Source of the DNA: Chlorobium sp.
Lineage (GTDB): Bacteria > Bacteroidota > Chlorobiia > Chlorobiales > Chlorobiaceae
Direction of reading: 5' to 3'
NCBI GenBank assembly: GCA_028278005.1
Contig: JANQFD010000170.1
Coordinates: 1-6,202, forward strand
Length of the DNA stretch: 6,202 nt
Position 1 is the first letter of the stretch. Every line of letters begins with the position of its first letter. Shown piece by piece: positions 1-6,202 of this stretch. A program made the position numbers and the translations under genes. The notes beneath the pieces were generated by a model that ran no database searches, had not been told where the DNA came from, and saw nothing but the letters and a program-made list of their open reading frames with translations.

Positions 1-162
1 GGCTTTATTATCGATGCAGTCCAGAAAAGAGACCTCAAGGAGTTGCTTGAAACCATCAGGGAACTCTCCGAAACCGGAATGTCTTCACCATCCAGAAAAG
101 CTCTGCCCGATCCTGCAGCTTCTTTGCATCAAAAGCTCGAAGAACGCCCTCAAGCGATGTAA
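1..162 (+). CDS. C-terminal fragment of an unrecognised protein
   Basis: An open frame runs in from the left edge and ends at TAA (160-162), giving the last 53 residues of a protein whose start lies outside the window. The first 25 or so residues (GFIIDAVQKRDLKELLETIR and following) look like an amphipathic helix with regularly spaced Leu and Ile. The rest is a polar, Pro/Ser/Ala-rich tail that is probably disordered. No motif is visible. The helix would suit the C-terminal end of several families, for instance a receiver-like domain or the helical tail of a prephenate dehydrogenase-like enzyme, but neither can be supported from this fragment. It is in the same orientation as the next gene, 72 bases downstream. 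That it is coding is inferred from the clean frame reaching the edge and the protein-like composition; its function is unknown. Confidence 0.6.
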   Translation, partial: GFIIDAVQKRDLKELLETIRELSETGMSSPSRKALPDPAASLHQKLEERPQAM

Positions 163-191
163 TTGCACAATTATTGCAGCCGATGTACATT
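163..191 (+). promoter_or_regulatory. weak sigma70-like promoter candidate for the SRPBCC gene
   Basis: TTGCAC (163-168) and TACATT (186-191) are separated by 17 bases. They match the -35 and -10 consensus at 3 of 6 and 4 of 6 positions. The pair begins directly after the stop codon of the upstream gene and would place a start site near 198, about 37 bases before the ATG at 235. The match is modest and such pairs arise by chance, so this is only a candidate. Read-through from the upstream gene is equally possible. Confidence 0.22.
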
Positions 192-234
192 AACAGCATG
201 ACATTCCGGAACGCCAATCCTCCTTTTCTGCAGC

Positions 235-792
235 ATGGCTGAAACAGGAAACAACAGAGGCATAACCGAGGCCGATCGCATAAAACTCCTGAACGGGGAA
301 CCGCTTGTGGCGGTTTCCTACCGGGACAATGACATCATCGATGCATCCGGTGCGATTTTCATAGCCGCCGGCATCCGGACCATCTGGGATATGCTTGTTG
401 ATTACAACCATCTCAGTGAAAAGATTCCGAAGATAGTCGAAAGCCGTCTGATTGAAGACAGGGGCGATGAAAAGGTGATCGATCAGATCGGTAAGAGCGG
501 GATATTATTCATCGAGAAATCAGTGCGCATCCTGCTGAATGTCAGGGAGGATTATCCTCGCCACCTTTTTTTCGACCTGATAGAGGGTGACTTCAAGATC
601 TATCGCGGCCAGTGGACATTCGAGCCCTCAAAGAGTCCCGACGGGACATACATAAGCTGGCAGGCCCTGCTCAAGCCGGATTTTTTTGCCCCCCCTTTTC
701 TGGTTAGTTTTGTCCAGCACCAGGACTTGCCGACAATCCTTCGCGCGATAAAAAAGCTGGCCGAAACGGTCGATAACAGTACCGGATCGTAA
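235..792 (+). CDS. START/SRPBCC-type cyclase/dehydrase-like protein
   Basis: This 185-residue soluble protein has the layout of the polyketide cyclase/dehydrase branch of the SRPBCC (START-like) superfamily, which binds hydrophobic ligands in a deep cavity. After a polar N-terminus of about 25 residues comes a first strand and helix pair with the typical pattern IWDMLVDYNHLSEKIP (50-65). A second strand follows (SRLIEDRG, 70-77), then a strand containing VIDQIGKSG (81-89). Next is the family-like segment EGDFKIYRGQWTFEP (117-131), and a long C-terminal helix (about 163-180) that would close the cavity. There is no signal peptide or membrane segment. No good Shine-Dalgarno sits before the ATG at 235, but the only other early in-frame starts (GTG 307, ATG 391) would cut into the domain. 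Ligand and role are unknown; Coq10/RatA-like lipid or quinone carriers and aromatase/cyclases are the known relatives. The fold call is fairly safe and any specific function would be a guess. Confidence 0.8.
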   Translation: MAETGNNRGITEADRIKLLNGEPLVAVSYRDNDIIDASGAIFIAAGIRTIWDMLVDYNHLSEKIPKIVESRLIEDRGDEKVIDQIGKSGILFIEKSVRILLNVREDYPRHLFFDLIEGDFKIYRGQWTFEPSKSPDGTYISWQALLKPDFFAPPFLVSFVQHQDLPTILRAIKKLAETVDNSTGS

Positions 793-821
793 CATCCTCT
801 CAGCACATCCCCTACTCGGGA

Positions 822-1859
822 TCAAAGGGATTCATCAGATGAGGCGCTGAAAAACACCGAGAAAGGCGAGTCGCGAAAAAGCACGGAATCGGATACCGTT
901 CTGTTCGCCTGAACCCCCCTGCGTTTTCTGACGGTCCCGCCCAGGCCTCTGAGATTGCTCCCAAAAGCCCGGAATACGTTCCAGGCGCTTCTCAGGCGGG
1001 CCTCTCCTCTTAGGAGGTAGTAAACCGCAGCAGCAAATTCCAGAACTATCCTGAGAGGAACTGCCCACACAAGCACCGGCCATCCCATGTTTTTCAGCAG
1101 CATGGCAATGTTGTTCCGATGATTCATGTATATTTTCTCAGGATTACCGGCGGCAAGCGATACCCCGCCTTCATGATAGACTATGGATTCGGGTACTGAC
1201 ACAATGCGATACCCCCTGAGCCTCAGACGCCAGCAAAGATCGATCTCTTCCATGTGCATGAAATAATCCTCGTCAAACCCTCCGAGATCAGATATTGTCT
1301 TTCTCCTGGCAAACATGGCAACGCCGGAAGCCCAGAATATGTCCCGAGTGCGGTCATACTGACCATGATCGCTTTCTATCCCGTAAAATGTCCTGCCGTA
1401 ACAGTAGGGATAACCGAGCCGGTCAATCATACCGCCTGCTCCACCGGCATAATCAAAAACCTTTTTTCCGCTTTCCTGAGCCTGCAGGGAAAGGATCTTG
1501 GGCTGCAGAGCGGCAATGCCACTGTCCGATTCCGCAACCCTGACCAGAGGCTGCAGCCAAAACGGTTCGACAACGGCATCGTCGTTCATGAAAACCACAT
1601 AATCGGCAGATGAAGAAAAAAGTGCGCTGTTGCATCCGCCGGCATAGCCCATATTTTTCTGCAGTGAAACGACTCTCAACCTTCCGAACCGGTATTTCAG
1701 CCCGTCAATTGCCGCTCCCTCACCGCTGCAGTTGTCGACAACGCAGATGTCCATCGCGGGATAACGGGTTTGTGTGAGCGACTCGAAGCAGCGCTCGAGT
1801 ATGGAGAACCCTTTGTAATGAGGGATAATGATCTCGACAGAGGGATTCCGGTCTGTCAT
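822..1859 (-). CDS. family 2 glycosyltransferase, rhamnosyltransferase-like
   Basis: This 345-residue GT-A glycosyltransferase likely transfers a sugar from a nucleotide donor to a polysaccharide or lipid-linked acceptor at the inner face of the membrane. The N-terminal domain shows the GT2 pattern: strand VEIIIPHYKG (8-17), VVDNCSG (40-46) as the nucleotide-binding strand end, and KNMGYAGGCNSAL (68-80), common in the WbbL/rhamnosyltransferase subgroup. The metal-binding DxD-type motif is in FMNDDAVVE (90-98). GGFDEDYFMHMEEIDLCWRL (193-212) supplies the ED acidic pair of the catalytic base region, and YHEGG (228-232) follows. A hydrophobic stretch (about 259-284) may be a membrane anchor, and a basic, then Ser/Phe-rich tail (309-345) has no motif. 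The start codon is 11 bases downstream of the trpA stop, with no clear Shine-Dalgarno, which suggests translation following trpA. Family assignment is firm; donor, acceptor and pathway (O-antigen, exopolysaccharide or glycolipid) cannot be read from the sequence. Confidence 0.92.
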   Translation of the reverse strand: MTDRNPSVEIIIPHYKGFSILERCFESLTQTRYPAMDICVVDNCSGEGAAIDGLKYRFGRLRVVSLQKNMGYAGGCNSALFSSSADYVVFMNDDAVVEPFWLQPLVRVAESDSGIAALQPKILSLQAQESGKKVFDYAGGAGGMIDRLGYPYCYGRTFYGIESDHGQYDRTRDIFWASGVAMFARRKTISDLGGFDEDYFMHMEEIDLCWRLRLRGYRIVSVPESIVYHEGGVSLAAGNPEKIYMNHRNNIAMLLKNMGWPVLVWAVPLRIVLEFAAAVYYLLRGEARLRSAWNVFRAFGSNLRGLGGTVRKRRGVQANRTVSDSVLFRDSPFSVFFSASSDESL

Positions 1860-1870
1860 AAGCGTGAATG

Positions 1871-2683
1871 TTACTCTGCAGCCTGCAGCGTCTTGCAGAA
1901 TTCCGCTGCCTTTGCCGCTGCTTCGTCGGGAGTCGACACTTCCCGTATAGCTTGTAAAAGAGCAGTACCGACAACCGCACCGTCAGCCATGCTCCACATC
2001 TTTTCAACACGTTTCCGATCCTTTATGCCAAAACCTACAACGAACTTCTTTTCGGTATTCTCCCTGACCTTCTGCAGGTAGGTCTCGATATCGGCTTCAC
2101 TCCCGTGATCGACCAGCTTGCCTGTACCGGTCGTTGCATTGACCGCAAAGCAGTAGGAAAAATCCGTGGATAACCGGTCAATCATCCTCATGCGTTCGAC
2201 AGGTGTAACAGGCGAGATAAAAAACACAACCGAAAGGCCGTACCCCTGGGCTCTTGAAAGAAAGCCTTCGGCCTCCTCGGGCGGAAGGTCGGGAATAAGC
2301 ATCCCGTCAACCCCCGACTCGGAGGCATCATGAAGAAAACAGTCACCACCGTAAGCCATCAGGGGGCTGCAATAGCCCATAAGAAGAACAGGGACCCTGA
2401 TCTTTTCACATCCGTCTCCCTTTCTTGCTTTTCTGACCGTATCGAGAATACCGGCAATATGAACCCCGTTTTTAATGGCTACATGCGCGGCCTCCTGAAT
2501 TACCGGCCCATCCCCGATAGGATCGGAATAAGGCATGCCCAGCTCGATGATATCCACGCCGTTTTTCTGCAGAGCTTCGAGAACAGGAAGCGTCGATCCC
2601 GGTACCGGAAACTCGGGCATGTAGTAGGCTATGAGGAGCTTTCTGTCCTCTTCCAACAACCGTGAAATTCTGTTTTGCGACAT
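1871..2683 (-). CDS. trpA: tryptophan synthase alpha subunit
   Basis: TrpA cleaves indole-3-glycerol phosphate to indole and glyceraldehyde 3-phosphate and passes indole through a tunnel to TrpB, in the cytoplasm. The 270 residues match the usual length. The catalytic Glu (E47) and Asp (D58) lie in IIELGMPYSDPIGDGPVIQ (45-63) and correspond to E49 and D60 of Salmonella TrpA. LIPDLPPEE (129-137) is the loop 2 region facing TrpB, VGFGI (216-220) is the phosphate-binding glycine segment, and DGAVVGTAL (234-242) completes the phosphate site. Two loops depart from the textbook form: YMPEFP (21-26) where Salmonella has VTLGDP, and NATTGTG (182-188) at mobile loop 6, although the Thr equivalent to Thr183 is kept (T185). 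I recall this as typical of green sulfur bacteria. The start is ATG at 2681-2683 with a weak AAGAG upstream. trpB is not adjacent. The gene lies 19 bases after the protease gene and 11 before the glycosyltransferase. Confidence 0.96.
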   Translation of the reverse strand: MSQNRISRLLEEDRKLLIAYYMPEFPVPGSTLPVLEALQKNGVDIIELGMPYSDPIGDGPVIQEAAHVAIKNGVHIAGILDTVRKARKGDGCEKIRVPVLLMGYCSPLMAYGGDCFLHDASESGVDGMLIPDLPPEEAEGFLSRAQGYGLSVVFFISPVTPVERMRMIDRLSTDFSYCFAVNATTGTGKLVDHGSEADIETYLQKVRENTEKKFVVGFGIKDRKRVEKMWSMADGAVVGTALLQAIREVSTPDEAAAKAAEFCKTLQAAE

Positions 2684-2702
2684 ATGCTCTTACTGCAGTT
2701 GT

Positions 2703-3392
2703 TTATCCTGAAACAAGCCCTGGAATAACGAAAATATCAAGCAACATGGAAATCATGGTCATTGCATGCAACAAAACGCTTCCCCAGACATTTTTTGTCT
2801 TCAAAACAATGTATCCTCCGATAATCCCGATGGGAAATGCCATCATAGCCATAAGAGACCTTTCGAACATACCCACCGGCGCTACCGCAAAATGGTTCAG
2901 GGTATAAAAAACGGCCGTAAGAAACACGGTAAGATGACCGTTGATACCTTTATCGATCATCGAAGAAAACATGATGCCGCGCCAGAGAAATTCTTCGGCA
3001 AGAATCAGCAACGGGAAAAAATACATCAGTGACCTGCCAACGAGAAGAATCTCCATTTCAGCCATTGGAGTCCCGCCATTTTTATAATAGATCACCGTAT
3101 TCATGATATCCATCAAAAAAAGAACCGCACCGGCTATTGCCCCCCAAAAAAGCGATTTTTTCAGGTTTCCTCCGGCAAGGTACATCTCTCTCCAATCCTC
3201 ATGGTTTATTCCCCTGTACAGCACGATACCTATCGAGCCGAAGAGATAGAGAAACAGGGCCGGCCACTCAGCCAACGGGGTAAAGTGACCGATAAAACCC
3301 GTAACCCAGATGAGCCCCATCAGGAAGAAAGAAAGTTTGAACCTGTCCTGTACGCCTGTATTGTCCAATGGCAGCGTTTTAACCGTTTTCAT
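2703..3392 (-). CDS. CPBP family intramembrane glutamic protease (CAAX protease-like)
   Basis: This 229-residue polytopic membrane protein has the catalytic signature of the CPBP (ABI/Rce1-type) proteases, which cleave substrates within or near the membrane. Motif 1 is EEFLWR (133-138), giving the paired Glu residues and the Arg. Motif 2 is the histidine in FYTLNHFAV (162-170, H167). A third histidine is in LLHAM (207-211, H209), where many relatives have Asn four residues on but this one has Met213. About seven hydrophobic segments are visible, near residues 18-37, 43-59, 80-98, 117-132, 152-172, 178-196 and 203-223, so the active site sits between membrane helices as expected. There is no cleavable signal peptide. 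The gene is 67 bases downstream of queC and 19 upstream of trpA. In bacteria such proteins serve in bacteriocin self-immunity, peptide processing or unknown roles; no peptide precursor is seen nearby, so the substrate here is unknown. No strong Shine-Dalgarno precedes the ATG at 3390-3392. Confidence 0.88.
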   Translation of the reverse strand: MKTVKTLPLDNTGVQDRFKLSFFLMGLIWVTGFIGHFTPLAEWPALFLYLFGSIGIVLYRGINHEDWREMYLAGGNLKKSLFWGAIAGAVLFLMDIMNTVIYYKNGGTPMAEMEILLVGRSLMYFFPLLILAEEFLWRGIMFSSMIDKGINGHLTVFLTAVFYTLNHFAVAPVGMFERSLMAMMAFPIGIIGGYIVLKTKNVWGSVLLHAMTMISMLLDIFVIPGLVSG

Positions 3393-3422
3393 GTCTTGTA
3401 ATGGTAAAAAAAGTTGCTAATG

Positions 3423-3451
3423 AATATATCGTGATATGAGAACGTCACGAA
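3423..3451 (-). promoter_or_regulatory. possible promoter for the protease gene, overlapping a short palindrome
   Basis: Read on the minus strand, TATATT (3423-3428) matches the -10 consensus at 5 of 6 positions and lies about 30 bases before the protease ATG. The -35 position, TTCGTG (3446-3451, 17-base spacer), matches at only 2 of 6. The spacer carries a short inverted repeat, ATATC-GT-GATAT (3426-3437), and a second one, CGTGA (3430-3434) with TCACG (3445-3449). No T-tract follows, so neither looks like a terminator for queC. Weak evidence; AT-rich gaps often contain such matches. Confidence 0.18.
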
Positions 3452-3459
3452 GGAAGCCG

Positions 3460-4140
3460 TTAAATATAATCCGGTCTTTCCTCATAATCAATCGGATCGG
3501 GGATACCGACCTGTTGAAAGGCTCTGAGCCTGCGGGCACAGCTATCGCATATGCCGCATGCCTTTCCCTCGCTTTTGTAACAGGACCAGCTGTAGAGGAA
3601 AGGGACATCAAAATCAATCCCTTTTTTAACTATTTCGGATTTCTGCAGCTCGATCAGCGGTGTCTGGATCTCGATTGCCGTGTCGGGTTTCGTGCCGAGT
3701 TCGATGACTGTATTGAAAGCGTCATAAAAAACCTTCCTGCAGTCAGGGTAGCCTGCGGCATCCTCCTCAACGGCCCCGATAAAGATTTTGTTCGCCCCGA
3801 TAACCTCGGCCCAGCTCACTGCCATCGAAAGGAAACTTGCATTTCTGAAAGGCACGTAGCTCGAAGGTATCTCCGAAGCCTGCAGATCCGCCTTTTCGAC
3901 AGGAATTGAACTGTCGGTCAACGATGATCCGCCTATATGCGCCAGAAACGATGCATCGATCTCCAGCCTCCTCTCAATATCGTAGTGACTGCATATATTT
4001 CTGAATGCAGCGAGTTCTTTCTGCCATGTGCGCTGACCGTAATTGACATGCATTGCCGCAAGTTCATAACCCAGGAAATTAGCCAGGGCCGTTACTACAA
4101 GGCTGTCCATGCCGCCGCTTATCAAGACAACAGCTCTCAT
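3460..4140 (-). CDS. queC: 7-cyano-7-deazaguanine (preQ0) synthase QueC
   Basis: QueC converts 7-carboxy-7-deazaguanine to preQ0 with ATP and ammonia, a late shared step of queuosine and other 7-deazapurine pathways, in the cytoplasm. The 226 residues are full length for the family. The N-terminal PP-loop ATP-pyrophosphatase motif is SGGMDS (8-13), followed by HVNYGQR (31-37). SSYVPFRN (93-100) and YPDCRK (131-136) are family-typical segments. The four zinc-ligand cysteines are in place at C187, C195, C198 and C201, in SCYKSEGKACGICDSCARR (186-204). The start ATG at 4138-4140 has a weak GAGAG nearby. No queD, queE, queF or folE lies within the window, so the other steps are encoded elsewhere. 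The gene starts 56 bases below the groEL terminator T-tract and so probably has its own promoter. It may be the first gene of a unit with the protease, trpA and the glycosyltransferase. Confidence 0.96.
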   Translation of the reverse strand: MRAVVLISGGMDSLVVTALANFLGYELAAMHVNYGQRTWQKELAAFRNICSHYDIERRLEIDASFLAHIGGSSLTDSSIPVEKADLQASEIPSSYVPFRNASFLSMAVSWAEVIGANKIFIGAVEEDAAGYPDCRKVFYDAFNTVIELGTKPDTAIEIQTPLIELQKSEIVKKGIDFDVPFLYSWSCYKSEGKACGICDSCARRLRAFQQVGIPDPIDYEERPDYI

Positions 4141-4151
4141 GATTCTCTCAT

Positions 4152-4181
4152 TGCCTACGTTTTACAGGTGTTTTTTGTCAA
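4152..4181 (-). promoter_or_regulatory. candidate queC promoter
   Basis: On the minus strand a perfect TTGACA (4176-4181) lies 36 to 41 bases upstream of the queC ATG, just below the groEL terminator, where a new promoter would be needed. The hexamer 18 bases on, TAGGCA (4152-4157), matches TATAAT at only two positions, so the -10 is poor. If real, the leader would be only a few bases long. The position and the -35 are suggestive, but the weak -10 keeps confidence low. Confidence 0.3.
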
Positions 4182-4189
4182 GGTAGGCA
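4152..4189 (-). repeat. 7-bp inverted repeat framing the queC promoter candidate
   Basis: TGCCTAC (4152-4158) and GTAGGCA (4183-4189) are exact reverse complements separated by 24 bases. On the minus strand one arm sits immediately upstream of the TTGACA box and the other overlaps the -10 position and lies about 12 bases before the queC ATG. It could be a pair of operator half-sites, or chance. No T-tract follows the second arm, so it is not a terminator. Confidence 0.35.
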
Positions 4190-4196
4190 TTTCTGC

Positions 4197-4230
4197 AAAA
4201 AAAAAACCACCCCGAAAACCGGGGTGGTTT
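4197..4230 (-). terminator. intrinsic terminator of the groES-groEL operon
   Basis: A perfect 11-bp stem, AAACCACCCCG (4204-4214) with CGGGGTGGTTT (4220-4230), encloses a 5-base loop. Read on the minus strand the hairpin follows the groEL stop codon by 22 bases and runs into ten consecutive T residues (the A run at 4197-4206). A GC-rich stem with a long U-tract is the classic Rho-independent form. On the plus strand only three T residues follow the stem, so it acts in one direction. It should separate the abundant chaperonin transcript from queC. Confidence 0.95.
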
Positions 4231-4252
4231 CTGGCTACCTTTCGGCTCACGA

Positions 4253-5896
<1,644 letters not shown>

Positions 5897-5903
5897 TAAG
5901 ATT

Positions 5904-5910
5904 TCCTCCT
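5904..5910 (-). promoter_or_regulatory. strong ribosome binding site of groEL
   Basis: On the minus strand AGGAGGA (4904 offset aside, at 5904-5910) sits seven bases before the groEL ATG and fully matches the anti-Shine-Dalgarno core. The other complete genes in this window have weak or no such sites, so this one fits high chaperonin expression and fixes the groEL start. Confidence 0.9.
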
Positions 5911-5938
5911 GAAAAATTGTTAATTGGTTTCCGAATAA

Positions 5939-6202
5939 TTAGTCAAGTATGGCAAAGATGTCTGATTCGCGCATGATGAGATAGTCTTCGCCTTCAACAG
6001 CCACTTCCGTACCCGAATATTTACCATACAGTACTTTCTGTCCGGCTTTCACCTGCATTTCAAGTACTTGCCCGCTTTCAGCAACCTTGCCCGGACCAAC
6101 TGAAACAACTTCACCATACTGAGGTTTTTCTTTTCCGGTATCCGGAATGTAAAGCCCGCCCTTGGTCTTTTCCTCTGCTGGCGCCGGCTTGACGATTACT
6201 CG
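5939..6202 (-). CDS. groES: 10 kDa co-chaperonin GroES (N-terminus cut by the window edge)
   Basis: GroES is the heptameric lid of the GroEL chamber. The frame enters from the right edge with RVIVKPAPAEEKTKGGLYIP and ends at TAA (5939-5941), giving 87 residues. The usual GroES is about 95, so roughly eight N-terminal residues and the start lie beyond the window. The mobile loop that docks on GroEL is in EEKTKGGLYIPDTGKEKP; its hydrophobic tripeptide reads LYI where E. coli has IVL. The roof-hairpin region and the ending VEGEDYLIMRESDIFAILD are family-typical, and GKYSGTEV corresponds to the conserved segment before it. The gene precedes groEL by 42 bases on the same strand, the standard groESL operon order. 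Promoter and any HrcA/CIRCE operator would be outside the window. Confidence 0.97.
   Translation of the reverse strand, partial: RVIVKPAPAEEKTKGGLYIPDTGKEKPQYGEVVSVGPGKVAESGQVLEMQVKAGQKVLYGKYSGTEVAVEGEDYLIMRESDIFAILD

Noticed and set aside
807..822. ATCCC-CTACTC-GGGAT hairpin in the convergent gap between the SRPBCC and glycosyltransferase genes
   Set aside because: The stem is only 5 bp and no T-tract follows on either strand, so it cannot be called a terminator; the last base of the stem also overlaps the glycosyltransferase stop codon.
1254..1613. Plus-strand open frame of 119 codons opposite the glycosyltransferase
   Set aside because: It is fully antisense to a well-motivated GT2 domain and has no recognisable motif.
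3436..3909. Plus-strand open frame of 157 codons opposite queC
   Set aside because: It is antisense to the zinc-site and PYPDCR-like region of a clear QueC; the composition is a shadow of that gene.
4141..4196. preQ1 riboswitch upstream of queC
   Set aside because: There is an A-rich stretch (AAAAAACACC on the minus strand), but I could not build the class I hairpin and pseudoknot, and the leader after the promoter candidate is too short.
5897..6202. CIRCE heat-shock operator for groESL
   Set aside because: No TTAGCACTC-N9-GAGTGCTAA element is visible; the expected location upstream of groES is outside the window.

Overview
The window looks like chromosome from a green sulfur bacterium (Chlorobi/Chlorobiales). 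The grounds are the character of the GroES and GroEL proteins, the clade-like form of TrpA (a PEFP loop replacing the usual GDP-type loop) and the gene mix. This placement is recognition from memory and no search was run, so the genus is left open. The DNA is densely coding, has no sign of mobile elements, CRISPR, tRNA or rRNA, and reads as ordinary core genome.

Layout, left to right. On the plus strand there is the C-terminal end of an unrecognised protein (1-162), a 72-base gap with a weak promoter candidate, and a START/SRPBCC-type cyclase/dehydrase-like protein (235-792). It converges on a minus-strand block across a 29-base gap. That block, in transcription order from the right edge, is groES (partial, 5939-6202), groEL (4253-5896), a strong intrinsic terminator (4197-4230), queC (3460-4140), a CPBP/CAAX-type intramembrane protease (2703-3392), trpA (1871-2683) and a family 2 glycosyltransferase (822-1859). 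No gene-free stretch exceeds about 115 bases.

Functionally, groES-groEL is the chaperonin operon and is closed off by its own terminator. The four genes downstream have gaps of 67, 19 and 11 bases and may form one transcript that starts just below that terminator, where a TTGACA box lies inside an inverted repeat. The products do not form one obvious pathway: queC makes the queuosine precursor preQ0, trpA is a subunit of tryptophan synthase without its usual trpB neighbour, and the protease and glycosyltransferase are envelope-type functions of unknown substrate.

I found no convincing new biological system. The points most worth a second look are the excess of CTGCAG hexamers (16 in 6.2 kb), the queC leader with its inverted repeat, the altered TrpA loops, the intramembrane protease within a metabolic cluster, and lineage-type substitutions in the chaperonin at the GroES mobile loop and the GroEL ring interface.
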